A DNA stretch of 8,938 nt, from assembly GCA_964489695.1 (NCBI GenBank), contig CAZAZP010000031.1, forward strand, positions 1 to 8,938. Direction: 5' to 3'. Both the position numbers and the translations under genes were made by a program. The notes below the pieces were generated by a model. That model ran no database searches, was not told the origin of the DNA, and was given only the letters and a program-made list of their open reading frames with translations. This DNA is from CAYUXU01 sp964489695 (GTDB taxonomy: Bacteria > Bacillota_I > Bacilli_A > Erysipelotrichales > Erysipelotrichaceae). This document shows, one piece after another, positions 1-5,848 of the stretch; the stretch's first letter is position 1, and the number at the start of each line of letters is the position of its first letter.

Positions 1-15
1 CAATTGACTTAGCTT

Positions 16-333
16 TTATTTGGGTTGAAACTTTACTGCTGTGCCATAAACAATGACTTCAGCTGCTCCTTGCGTGATAGCAGCGGAAGCATAACGGATA
101 TTAATAACAGCATCCGCTCCTAAGCTCTCGGCTGCTTGAACCATGCGTTTAGTGGCGATGGCTCGAGCTTCATCCATCATTTCGTTGTAAGCTTGTAATT
201 CACCACCAACTAAATGTTTAAAGGCTTGACCGATATCTTTTCCTAAGTGTTTGGTTTGAATCGTACTGCCTTTAACAATCTCTAAAGTTAATAAGTTTTC
301 ACCAGTAATATAATCAGTATTGACTAAGATCAT
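16..333 (-). CDS. YbjQ / UPF0145 family protein
   Basis: Predicted 105-residue cytosolic protein of the YbjQ (UPF0145, DUF74) family, small proteins that assemble into oligomers and whose biochemical role is not established. Family features are visible: the N-terminal VNTDYITG strand, the central EARAIATKRMVQAAESLGADAVINIRY block (residues about 55-80) and a VIVYGTAVK end. The length is usual for the family. Two consecutive ATG codons stand at 336 and 333. The AGGAGG lies 3 nt from the first and 6 nt from the second, so I prefer the second. The gene overlaps the end of the upstream membrane-protein gene by about 20 bp, so translational coupling is likely. Family assignment is confident; function is not known. 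Confidence 0.88.
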   Translation of the reverse strand: MILVNTDYITGENLLTLEIVKGSTIQTKHLGKDIGQAFKHLVGGELQAYNEMMDEARAIATKRMVQAAESLGADAVINIRYASAAITQGAAEVIVYGTAVKFQPK

Positions 334-532
334 CATCTTCCTCCTTAATTTCTTTCATTCGTTCGCTTAGCGCGTGGATTGGGAAATAACTGATAGCGCA
401 GATAGTTAAAATTAAAATAATTCTGAAGCTACTAGCTTCGACTAATAAGCATATAGCACTAACCAGACTCAAATAATAACCTAGAATTACTAAAGTAATA
501 ATAATAGGTGGCCAATAAGAGTTTTTTCGCAT
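314..532 (-). CDS. Small two-helix membrane protein, unknown function
   Basis: A 72-residue protein beginning MRKNSYWPP. Two hydrophobic stretches (about residues 10-31 and 36-52) look like a membrane hairpin, followed by a charged tail with ERMKEIKEEDDD. I chose the ATG at 532 because GGGAGG sits 5 nt upstream. The frame stays open upstream to 640, but that extension would run antisense through the tRNA and has no ribosome binding site. The 3' end overlaps the YbjQ gene: the codons for KEEDDD carry that gene's ribosome binding site and start codons. The pair is therefore probably co-transcribed. I do not recognise a family; a membrane partner for YbjQ is only a guess from position. Confidence 0.7.
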   Translation of the reverse strand: MRKNSYWPPIIITLVILGYYLSLVSAICLLVEASSFRIILILTICAISYFPIHALSERMKEIKEEDDDLSQY

Positions 533-548
533 TTTTACCTCCCAACTT

Positions 549-577
549 ATTTTAACATAGTTTAACTTGTAATTGAA
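549..577 (-). promoter_or_regulatory. Candidate promoter for the membrane protein-ybjQ pair
   Basis: On the minus strand, TTCAAT (572-577) is followed after 17 nt by TAAAAT (549-554), 17 nt before the start codon at 532. The -10 matches the consensus at 5 of 6 positions, the -35 at only 3. Its -35 lies over the -35 of the plus-strand tRNA promoter, so the two would compete for RNA polymerase. Confidence 0.3.
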
Positions 578-601
578 TTTCTCGTTAATATTACTTATAA
601 T
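573..601 (+). promoter_or_regulatory. Promoter for tRNA-Leu
   Basis: TTGAAT (573-578), a 17-nt spacer and a perfect TATAAT (596-601) form a sigma-70/sigma-A type promoter. Transcription would start within a few bases of the tRNA 5' end at 611, giving a very short leader. This is inferred from consensus match and position. Confidence 0.6.
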
Positions 602-610
602 AATGATCAG

Positions 611-695
611 GCACCAGTGGCGGAATTGGTAGACGCGCACGCTTGAGGGGCGTGTAACTATTGTTGTGCGGGTTCAAGTCCCGCTTGGTGCACCA
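611..695 (+). tRNA. tRNA-Leu (GAG anticodon)
   Basis: An 85-nt class II tRNA with the CCA end encoded (693-695). The acceptor stem pairs GCACCAG (611-617) with TTGGTGC (685-691), with one G-T pair. The anticodon stem CACGC/GCGTG encloses the loop TTGAGGG, with anticodon GAG at 645-647 reading CUC and CUU leucine codons. The variable arm between the anticodon stem and T stem is long and can pair AAC with GTT, as expected for leucine. The T stem-loop is GCGGG TTCAAGT CCCGC. The tRNA stands alone between divergently and codirectionally oriented genes, with no second tRNA next to it. Confidence 0.97.
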
Positions 696-708
696 TTTTG
701 CTTAATTA

Positions 709-747
709 CGTTAAAAATTAACGATTTGATAGATAAACCAGTATAAT
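709..747 (+). promoter_or_regulatory. Candidate distal XRE promoter with inverted repeat over the -35
   Basis: A perfect TATAAT at 742-747 follows a weak -35 TTAACG (718-723) by 18 nt. The perfect inverted repeat CGTTAA-AAA-TTAACG (709-723) covers this -35 and would suit a dimeric repressor, possibly the XRE protein itself. It has no following T-run, so it is not a convincing terminator for the tRNA. If used, transcripts from this promoter would carry the hairpin at 775-803 in their leader. Confidence 0.35.
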
Positions 748-774
748 CAACTAACAGTTGAGCAGATTCTACTA

Positions 775-812
775 CCAGTCGGTTGAGTTAACCTCACGAC
801 TGGCTTTATAAT
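775..812 (+). promoter_or_regulatory. Stem-loop overlapping a proximal XRE promoter
   Basis: CCAGTCG (775-781) pairs with CGACTGG (797-803). Inside, after a 2-nt bulge, TGAG (784-787) pairs with CTCA (793-796) around a TTAAC loop. A TATAAT at 807-812 lies right behind it and a TTGAGT -35 (783-788, 18-nt spacer) lies inside the hairpin. It can be read as an operator at the XRE promoter, or as a weak terminator for the tRNA transcript (the following CTTTAT is poor in T). The sequence does not decide between these. Confidence 0.4.
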
Positions 813-832
813 GACGCTAAAAGGAGTATAAT

Positions 833-1225
833 ATGAAAACAAAAGGAGAAATCATTGCTAGTCGGCGCAAAGCTTTAGGTTATACCCAAGCTGATTTAGC
901 CAAAAAACTATATGTTAGTGATAAAGCAGTTTCCAAGTGGGAGCGTGATTTAGCGAGTCCTGATGTCGCTAGTTTACCAGCTTTAGCAAATATCTTAGAG
1001 ATTTCGGTGGATGAACTTTTAGCTGGTAAGACTACTAAAAAACCGTCGGAATTTGCTGATATCTTAGATTTGATTTTAAAAGTAATTCCTTTAGCTATGG
1101 GTATTGCTTTAATTGTTTTAAGTTACTTTGAAACCTTAGATTTTACTTCTGCCATTAGTTTAATTGGAATTGGCTTAACTTCTTTAAGTCTTTGGGCGTT
1201 AAATCAAACTAATACTGAAAAGTAA
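833..1225 (+). CDS. XRE-family transcriptional regulator with two membrane segments
   Basis: A 130-residue protein with an N-terminal Cro/C1-type helix-turn-helix (residues about 5-62). It includes RRKALGYTQADLAKKL (helices 1-2), the recognition-helix region VSDKAVSKWERD (28-39) and SLPALANILEISVDELLAG. Two hydrophobic segments follow (about 78-98 and 104-123), so the regulator is probably membrane-anchored with its DNA-binding domain in the cytoplasm. AAGGAG stands 6 nt before the ATG. Inverted repeats in the leader are candidate operators for autoregulation. The 3' end overlaps sbcC on the other strand by 17 bp. The family call is secure; the target genes and any signal sensed through the membrane part are unknown. 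Confidence 0.85.
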   Translation: MKTKGEIIASRRKALGYTQADLAKKLYVSDKAVSKWERDLASPDVASLPALANILEISVDELLAGKTTKKPSEFADILDLILKVIPLAMGIALIVLSYFETLDFTSAISLIGIGLTSLSLWALNQTNTEK

Positions 1226-3362
1226 GCGTGCTACCTTGGGGCGTCTTATTAACAATAATTTGGGTTAAGATGCGCTCTTTTAAGTCACTGACGTGGGAGA
1301 TGATGCCAATTAACTCATGCTGGTCGGACATCGCCACTAAAGCGTTAATCGCATGGTCTAAGGTATTACTATCTAAGTGACCAAAGCCTTCATCAATAAA
1401 AAGGAAATCTAACGAGACGCCACCTAATTGATGACTAATCACATCACTTAAGCCGAGGGCTAACGCTAACGATGCATAGAAGGTTTCACCACCTGATAAT
1501 GTTTTTACTGAGCGACTTTGACCGGTATAACTATCAAACACTTCCAAATCTAAACCACTACTACGAGCCCGAGATTGTAATGCTTGGGCTTTTTCAAAAC
1601 GATATTGACCTAAACTAAGATTTTGTAAGCGNNNNNNNNNNNNNNNNNNNNNNNNNNNNNNNNNNNNNNNNNNNNNNNNNNNNNNNNNNNNNNNNNNNNN
1701 NNNNNNNNNNNNNNNNNNNNNNNNNNNNNNNGTAGTTAAAGCCGTTTCGGTTTGTTTGAGCTCATTTAATTGTTCAATAACTGCTTGGTATAGTTTCTCT
1801 GCTGCCTCAACGCTGGCTTTGGTAATTTTTTCGTCAATTAATTGGGCTTTGTGAGGATGATGGCTACTACCACAAACCGGACATGGTTCATTATCTTTTA
1901 AAGTTTCCGCTAAACGACCAGCGACTTGTTGGTGATAAATAGCTTGTTTATAAGTATAATCTTGATAAGTTTTGGCTAATTCAGTTTGCGCAGCGTCAAA
2001 TTTCAAATTTAATTGCTTTAGTTCAGTTTCGTACTTTAAGTGCTGGATTAACTGGGCTTGAATACGTTGCTGGGTTTCAAGTTGCATTAGTAAATTATTT
2101 AATTGATGTTGGGCAGTACTGGCTTGAGCTAACTTATTTTCTAAGCTACTAAGATCTTGATTTAATAAAACGAGTGCTTGCTTAATTTCAGTCTCTTGCT
2201 TGAAATCTTGTTTTAAACTTAACGTGAGCTTTTCCCAAGTGTTAAAATCAGCTATCGCTTTTTCCCATGTCTGAAGTTCAGTTCTTAATACCGGTAGTTT
2301 CTGGTAAGCCACTTGAGTTTGAGCAAATTGTATCGTTAATTCATTTTGACTAGTTTCAATTTGTTTTAAAGTGGCAGATGTTTTTGTTAAGTTTAACGTG
2401 AGGTTTTGATAATTAGCGCTGCTATCTGTCACAGTTTGTTTTAAAAGCGCTGCTTGACTAGCTAATTGGTGACGGGCTAATAAGTTTTCTTGTTGGGTGA
2501 TCTCGGGTGCCTGTTGGTCAAGTTGAGTCAGTTGCTGTTGCGTTTGTTCAAATTTTATCTGCCAATTTTGATAGTTTTTTAATAGCAAGATATTTTTTTC
2601 TAACGTTTTCTCTTCTTGGCTTTGATTTGCTAACTGTTTAGTTAAGTTGCCTAGAGCTTGCTCAATCTCAACTAAAATTTCTGGGTAAGGCCGATTTGCG
2701 GCGTTGGGAAAGCTACTACTTGGTAGTTGGTTAATCAAAATATCCAGCTTATTTTTTAGCGTAAGACGTGCTGCTTCTGCGACTTGGCATTGGGCTTTTA
2801 AACTAGCAGTAAAGTCACTTAATTGTTCAGTCCCAAAAATACGGCGAAATAAATCCACTTTATCTTTACTACTAGCCAGTAATAATTCTTGAAACGCTCC
2901 TTGTGGTAATAAGACAATCTGCTTAAATTGCGTTGCGTTCAAGCCAATTAAACTTTCGACTTGTTGGTTGACTTCTAAAGTTCTATCTAACACTAAACTG
3001 TTACCAGTTAAGTAGGCTTGGGCTTCTTGGTTAATCGGTTTGCCCCGTACGCCAATGACATTTTGTTTGGGAAAACGTTTTAACTGATAAACTTCACCTT
3101 GGTGCTCAAAAGTTAAACTAACGAAACATTCAGTCTCGGGTCCGGTAAAATCACTTTTAATACTGTCAGTAACGCTATCTTTTTGAGCATTGGCTAAACG
3201 GCCGTAAAAGGCATAATAAATTGCATCAAAGATGGATGATTTACCCGCACCGGTTGCTCCCGTAATTAAAATTAATTGATTACTGGCAAAATTGGTAAAA
3301 TCAATGGTAACTTTTTCTTTAAAGGGACCAAAAGCTTGGAGTTCAAGTTTATTGAGTTTCAT
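1209..3362 (-). CDS. sbcC: Exonuclease subunit SbcC (ATPase), interrupted by an assembly gap
   Basis: Large subunit of the SbcCD (Rad50-Mre11 type) ATP-dependent nuclease that opens DNA hairpins and trims blocked double-strand ends. Visible are the N-terminal AFGPF and Walker A GATGAGKSS (residues 35-43), the Q-loop region VLLPQGAFQELL (about 150-161), a long Gln- and Leu-rich coiled coil, and the zinc hook CPVCG (Cys494 and Cys497). After the N run come the ABC signature LSGGE, Walker B LDFLFIDEGFGHLD and a late ISHVSDLKERI. As assembled it has 717 codons including 34 unknown; relatives have about 1000-1050, so most of the second coiled-coil arm is missing. The start has AAGGAG 7 nt upstream and overlaps sbcD by 14 bp. 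Confidence 0.93.
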   Translation of the reverse strand: MKLNKLELQAFGPFKEKVTIDFTNFASNQLILITGATGAGKSSIFDAIYYAFYGRLANAQKDSVTDSIKSDFTGPETECFVSLTFEHQGEVYQLKRFPKQNVIGVRGKPINQEAQAYLTGNSLVLDRTLEVNQQVESLIGLNATQFKQIVLLPQGAFQELLLASSKDKVDLFRRIFGTEQLSDFTASLKAQCQVAEAARLTLKNKLDILINQLPSSSFPNAANRPYPEILVEIEQALGNLTKQLANQSQEEKTLEKNILLLKNYQNWQIKFEQTQQQLTQLDQQAPEITQQENLLARHQLASQAALLKQTVTDSSANYQNLTLNLTKTSATLKQIETSQNELTIQFAQTQVAYQKLPVLRTELQTWEKAIADFNTWEKLTLSLKQDFKQETEIKQALVLLNQDLSSLENKLAQASTAQHQLNNLLMQLETQQRIQAQLIQHLKYETELKQLNLKFDAAQTELAKTYQDYTYKQAIYHQQVAGRLAETLKDNEPCPVCGSSHHPHKAQLIDEKITKASVEAAEKLYQAVIEQLNELKQTETALTXXXXXXXXXXXXXXXXXXXXXXXXXXXXXXXXXXRLQNLSLGQYRFEKAQALQSRARSSGLDLEVFDSYTGQSRSVKTLSGGETFYASLALALGLSDVISHQLGGVSLDFLFIDEGFGHLDSNTLDHAINALVAMSDQHELIGIISHVSDLKERILTQIIVNKTPQGSTLTFQY
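1632..1731. other. Assembly gap of exactly 100 N inside sbcC
   Basis: One hundred consecutive N. This is the conventional placeholder for a gap of unknown length. Both sides encode SbcC in the same apparent frame, but that agreement could be chance (one in three). From the usual SbcC length, roughly 300-360 codons, about 1 kb, are hidden here. Confidence 0.97.
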
Positions 3363-4464
3363 CAGTTAACTCCTTGAAAGTTTGTTCAATTATTATTTTT
3401 TGAGCTGGACTAAGTTCTTTTTCGGTAAAAGTAGTAAAAAACGATTCGAATTGTTCCAGCGGGGTTAAAGTTTTTAAGTTAGTCTCATCGGTGATAATTT
3501 CTGAGGTAGTTTTTAAATTAATATACTCAATTCCTAATAAATTAGGGTAGTGTTTTCTGAGTTGGTTACTCACATCAATTTGATAAAAAGTATCGGTCAA
3601 TTCTAAATAAACATAATCATCACTATTTTTTTGTAATAATTGAGCTAAACTGTTGCGTAAAATATTTACATCTTTACTTAGTGCTAATGGGATTAGCTCT
3701 ACTTTTAAACCAGCACTAGTTAAACTAACATCACTTACACTGATTTGATAATTAGCTTCAGTTTTAGAGTACTTATAAAGCGCACCAGCATAACGAATCT
3801 TGGGACTACCAATGGGTTGAGCCCGATGAATATGGCCTAGCGCCACATAATCAAAAGCCTTAAAGAGGTCACTATTGACGTATTGAGCTGTACCTAAACT
3901 AATTGGTCGCATACTTTCATCCAGTAAGGGAATCTCATTACCACTAATTACATAGGCATGTGCAATTAAAACATTATAAGTATTTGGGTTAAATTTAATT
4001 AAGGTCAGCTGATAAGTGAGTAAACTATTAAAATCTGGGAAATCTTGTTGGTAAAGTTGATTCGCCTGAAATGGTGAAATAAAAGGGAGTAAATGAAACG
4101 TGGTGTCGTTTAAGGTCAAACTAGCAGGAGTTATTGTGGTTTCTCCATAAGTGTATAAGGCTGATTTGGCTAAGAGTTTACTACCATAATCAATTAAAAT
4201 TGTTGAATCATGATTTCCAGCAATCAATATGATAGGCTTTTTTAATTGGTTAATAATTACTTCAAAAGTTTCATTAACTAACTCTAAAGCTTTTTTGCTC
4301 GGTTGACTGCGATCATACAAATCACCCGCAATAACTAAACAATCATAAGTATCGCTAGCCATTAAAGTGATGATTTGTTGGCACATAAAAGCTTGTTCAG
4401 TTAGTAAGGAATATTCATTTAAGTTTTTACCGATATGCCAATCAGCTGTATGTAAAAAACGCAT
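3349..4464 (-). CDS. sbcD: Exonuclease subunit SbcD (metallophosphoesterase)
   Basis: Mn-dependent nuclease subunit of SbcCD, the Mre11 homologue. All phosphoesterase motifs are present in order: HTADWHIG (Asp8, His10), AGDLYDR (Asp48), AGNHDS (Asn84, His85, Asp86), IAHAYV (His169) and ALGHIHRAQ (His211, His213). The C-terminal part, from about residue 270, should be the capping and SbcC-binding region and is less conserved. The length of 371 residues is normal, so this subunit appears intact. AGGAGG stands 4 nt before the ATG, and the stop codon of the upstream HAD gene overlaps this ribosome binding site, leaving 8 bp between the genes. With sbcC overlapping its 3' end, the three genes form one operon. 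Confidence 0.96.
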   Translation of the reverse strand: MRFLHTADWHIGKNLNEYSLLTEQAFMCQQIITLMASDTYDCLVIAGDLYDRSQPSKKALELVNETFEVIINQLKKPIILIAGNHDSTILIDYGSKLLAKSALYTYGETTITPASLTLNDTTFHLLPFISPFQANQLYQQDFPDFNSLLTYQLTLIKFNPNTYNVLIAHAYVISGNEIPLLDESMRPISLGTAQYVNSDLFKAFDYVALGHIHRAQPIGSPKIRYAGALYKYSKTEANYQISVSDVSLTSAGLKVELIPLALSKDVNILRNSLAQLLQKNSDDYVYLELTDTFYQIDVSNQLRKHYPNLLGIEYINLKTTSEIITDETNLKTLTPLEQFESFFTTFTEKELSPAQKIIIEQTFKELTDETQ

Positions 4465-4472
4465 TTTTCCTC

Positions 4473-5132
4473 CTAGAATAAATGTTTAAGTAATTCATTT
4501 GGTTGATCAATTAATGGGTAAGGATAGTTAGCTAATTCAGTTTTCGGGCGAAAACCCCAAGTGACACCTAGCGCTGCAATATTCGCCTGTTTGGCGGTTA
4601 ACAAATCAATTTCACTATCACCAATGAGCATTAGCTCAGCTAAACTAAGTTTTAAATCAGACGCAATTCGATAAACTCCAGCTGGATTTGGTTTACGATT
4701 AGCTTGATCAATCTCACCATAGATAACTTCAAAATAACCAGCAAAATGATGTTCGATTAAGGCTTTAGTCAAATTATCTTGTTTATTACTTAAGACAGCT
4801 AAGCGATAACCAGCTGAGATTAATTGTTTAAGTAAAGGTTCAATCCCGGGATAGGGTTTGGTTTTAACTTGGTAATGTGTTTGGTAACGATCTTTAAAGG
4901 TAGTAACAAGTTCTTCAGCAATTTCCGGAGTTAAATTAGTCGGGGCTAAATCCAAAATTAAGCGTTTTAAACCATGACCAATCGCGGCTTGAAAGGCGGA
5001 TTGGGAGTGAGTTGGAAAATTTTGCTGTTTTAAGGCATAATTTCCAGCTAAGGTTAAATCAGCTAAAGTATTTAAAAGAGTACCATCTAAATCAAAAATT
5101 AGGCCCGGATATCGGAGTGAAGTTTTATTCAT
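4473..5132 (-). CDS. HAD-family phosphatase, phosphoglycolate phosphatase-like
   Basis: A 219-residue haloacid dehalogenase superfamily hydrolase of the Gph/PpaX type. Motif I is FDLDGTLLNT (nucleophile Asp14, acid/base Asp16), motif II LSNK (Ser115), motif III Lys147 in NRKPNP, and motif IV GDSEIDLLTA (Asp172, Asp176). A helical cap domain lies between motifs I and II, as in subclass I enzymes. The likely substrate is a small phosphate ester such as 2-phosphoglycolate, or pyrophosphate as in PpaX; the sequence does not settle this. It is the first gene of the operon with sbcD and sbcC. An AAGGA 6 nt upstream supports the start. Phosphoglycolate arises from oxidative DNA ends, so a link with SbcCD is attractive but inferred. 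Confidence 0.88.
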   Translation of the reverse strand: MNKTSLRYPGLIFDLDGTLLNTLADLTLAGNYALKQQNFPTHSQSAFQAAIGHGLKRLILDLAPTNLTPEIAEELVTTFKDRYQTHYQVKTKPYPGIEPLLKQLISAGYRLAVLSNKQDNLTKALIEHHFAGYFEVIYGEIDQANRKPNPAGVYRIASDLKLSLAELMLIGDSEIDLLTAKQANIAALGVTWGFRPKTELANYPYPLIDQPNELLKHLF

Positions 5133-5155
5133 AGTTTTTCCTTTTTATTAGTTTA

Positions 5156-5164
5156 ATTGTAGCA
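5156..5164 (-). promoter_or_regulatory. Candidate extended -10 promoter of the HAD-sbcD-sbcC operon
   Basis: On the minus strand TGC-TACAAT forms an extended -10 element (TGn plus 5 of 6 matches), 23 nt before the start at 5132. I see no good -35 at 17 nt, which extended -10 promoters can tolerate. The call rests on position and consensus only. Confidence 0.4.
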
Positions 5165-5214
5165 CAAATTTAGTACTATCTTGTGGTTGTTTTTGGTTGA
5201 TTATTGCACAAATT
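5162..5214. repeat. Direct repeat GCACAAATT in the divergent intergenic region
   Basis: GCACAAATT occurs at 5162-5170 and again at 5206-5214, 44 nt apart start to start, close to four helical turns. The first copy overlaps the putative extended -10 of the minus-strand operon. It could be a regulator site, but AT-rich 9-mers can recur by chance. Confidence 0.35.
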
Positions 5215-5222
5215 ATTAATGA

Positions 5223-5251
5223 TTGGTAAAACGACTTTGTATGTATTTAAT
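5223..5251 (+). promoter_or_regulatory. Candidate promoter of the surface-protein gene
   Basis: TTGGTA (5223-5228), a 17-nt spacer and TTTAAT (5246-5251, 5 of 6 matches) precede the start codon by about 67 nt. No better pair is seen between 5133 and 5318. The -10 lies between two copies of TAAAACGAC. Confidence 0.4.
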
Positions 5252-5259
5252 AAAACGAC
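5227..5259. repeat. Direct repeat TAAAACGAC flanking the -10
   Basis: TAAAACGAC stands at 5227-5235 and 5251-5259, 24 nt apart. The copies lie either side of the proposed -10 of the adhesin gene, the first inside the spacer and the second at the predicted start of transcription. This placement suits a repressor or response-regulator dimer. Confidence 0.45.
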
Positions 5260-5318
5260 ACGATTAACTTTGATTTTGAAATTTAAGAATTAAAAAGAAA
5301 TTAATAAAAGGAGAAATT

Positions 5319-5843
5319 ATGGAAAGGTTATTATCCTGCATGAAACCAAACAAAAGGTTTATTGCACTATTTATTACGTTGTTTATGACACTAGTATTAG
5401 TCGTTCCAGCACAAGAAGTTAACGCTGAGCGTGGGGATGTTGATCCCAGTATTTGGGGAGGTTATAGCAATGAAACTGAAATTGACTATGACCGCGCCAC
5501 TATCAATAAACAAGTTGTTCCCGGTGATAAGCCAGGTGAGTTTTTCATCGAGCTAAAAGTCACCGGGAAAGAAAACCGGACGATTGAATCGGCGGACATC
5601 GTGCTTGTGTATGATAACTCAGTAAGTATGGGCGTTTACCGCTTAGAAGGTCGCACGCGGGCAGAAGTTGCAAAGGAAGCAACAACTGAATTTATCAATG
5701 AACTCTTTAACTTGCCCGACCACCGCTTTAGAATCGCCTTAGTTTCTTATGGTAGTTCCATCTTTGATGGTGTTATGGTCAAAACTGGGCAAATGCTTCT
5801 GGAACTACTCCTAATTTTTCTTATAAAACCTTTACTAATGTAG
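5319..5843 (+). pseudogene. Surface adhesin/pilin-like protein, N-terminal part before a frameshift
   Basis: The first 174 codons of a wall-anchored VWA adhesin whose frame breaks at the end of this part. Residues 1-36 are a signal peptide with basic start, hydrophobic core and likely cleavage after VNA36. A short N-terminal region leads into the first strands of a von Willebrand factor A domain. DIVLVYDNSVSMG carries the DxSxS metal site (Asp99, Ser101, Ser103), and FRIALVSYGS is the next core strand. The AAAGGAG 5 nt before the ATG fixes the start. After about residue 155 the frame yields a meaningless LLLIFLIKPLLM end, while the -1 frame continues the VWA domain. One restored base gives a protein of about 1,197 residues. 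As written, this part would be secreted and unanchored. Confidence 0.88.
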
Positions 5844-5848
5844 CCAGC

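Noticed and set aside
533..640. N-terminal extension of the small membrane protein frame to 640 on the minus strand
   Set aside because: It would read antisense through the tRNA-Leu and lacks a ribosome binding site, while the ATG at 532 has GGGAGG at good spacing.
611..695. tRNA-Leu as the attachment site of an integrated element
   Set aside because: No integrase gene and no second copy of the tRNA 3' end were seen in the window.
775..810. Strong intrinsic terminator of the tRNA transcript
   Set aside because: The stem is good, but it is followed by CTTTATAAT rather than a T-run, and it lies about 80 nt from the tRNA end, so I kept it only as an ambiguous stem-loop.
2704..2892. 62-codon open frame on the plus strand
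   Set aside because: It lies wholly inside sbcC on the other strand, has no recognisable domain and no convincing ribosome binding site.
5781..5796. Programmed -1 ribosomal frameshift joining the two adhesin parts
   Set aside because: The shift direction fits, but there is no in-frame X XXY YYZ heptamer and surface adhesins of this type are not known to use frameshifting.
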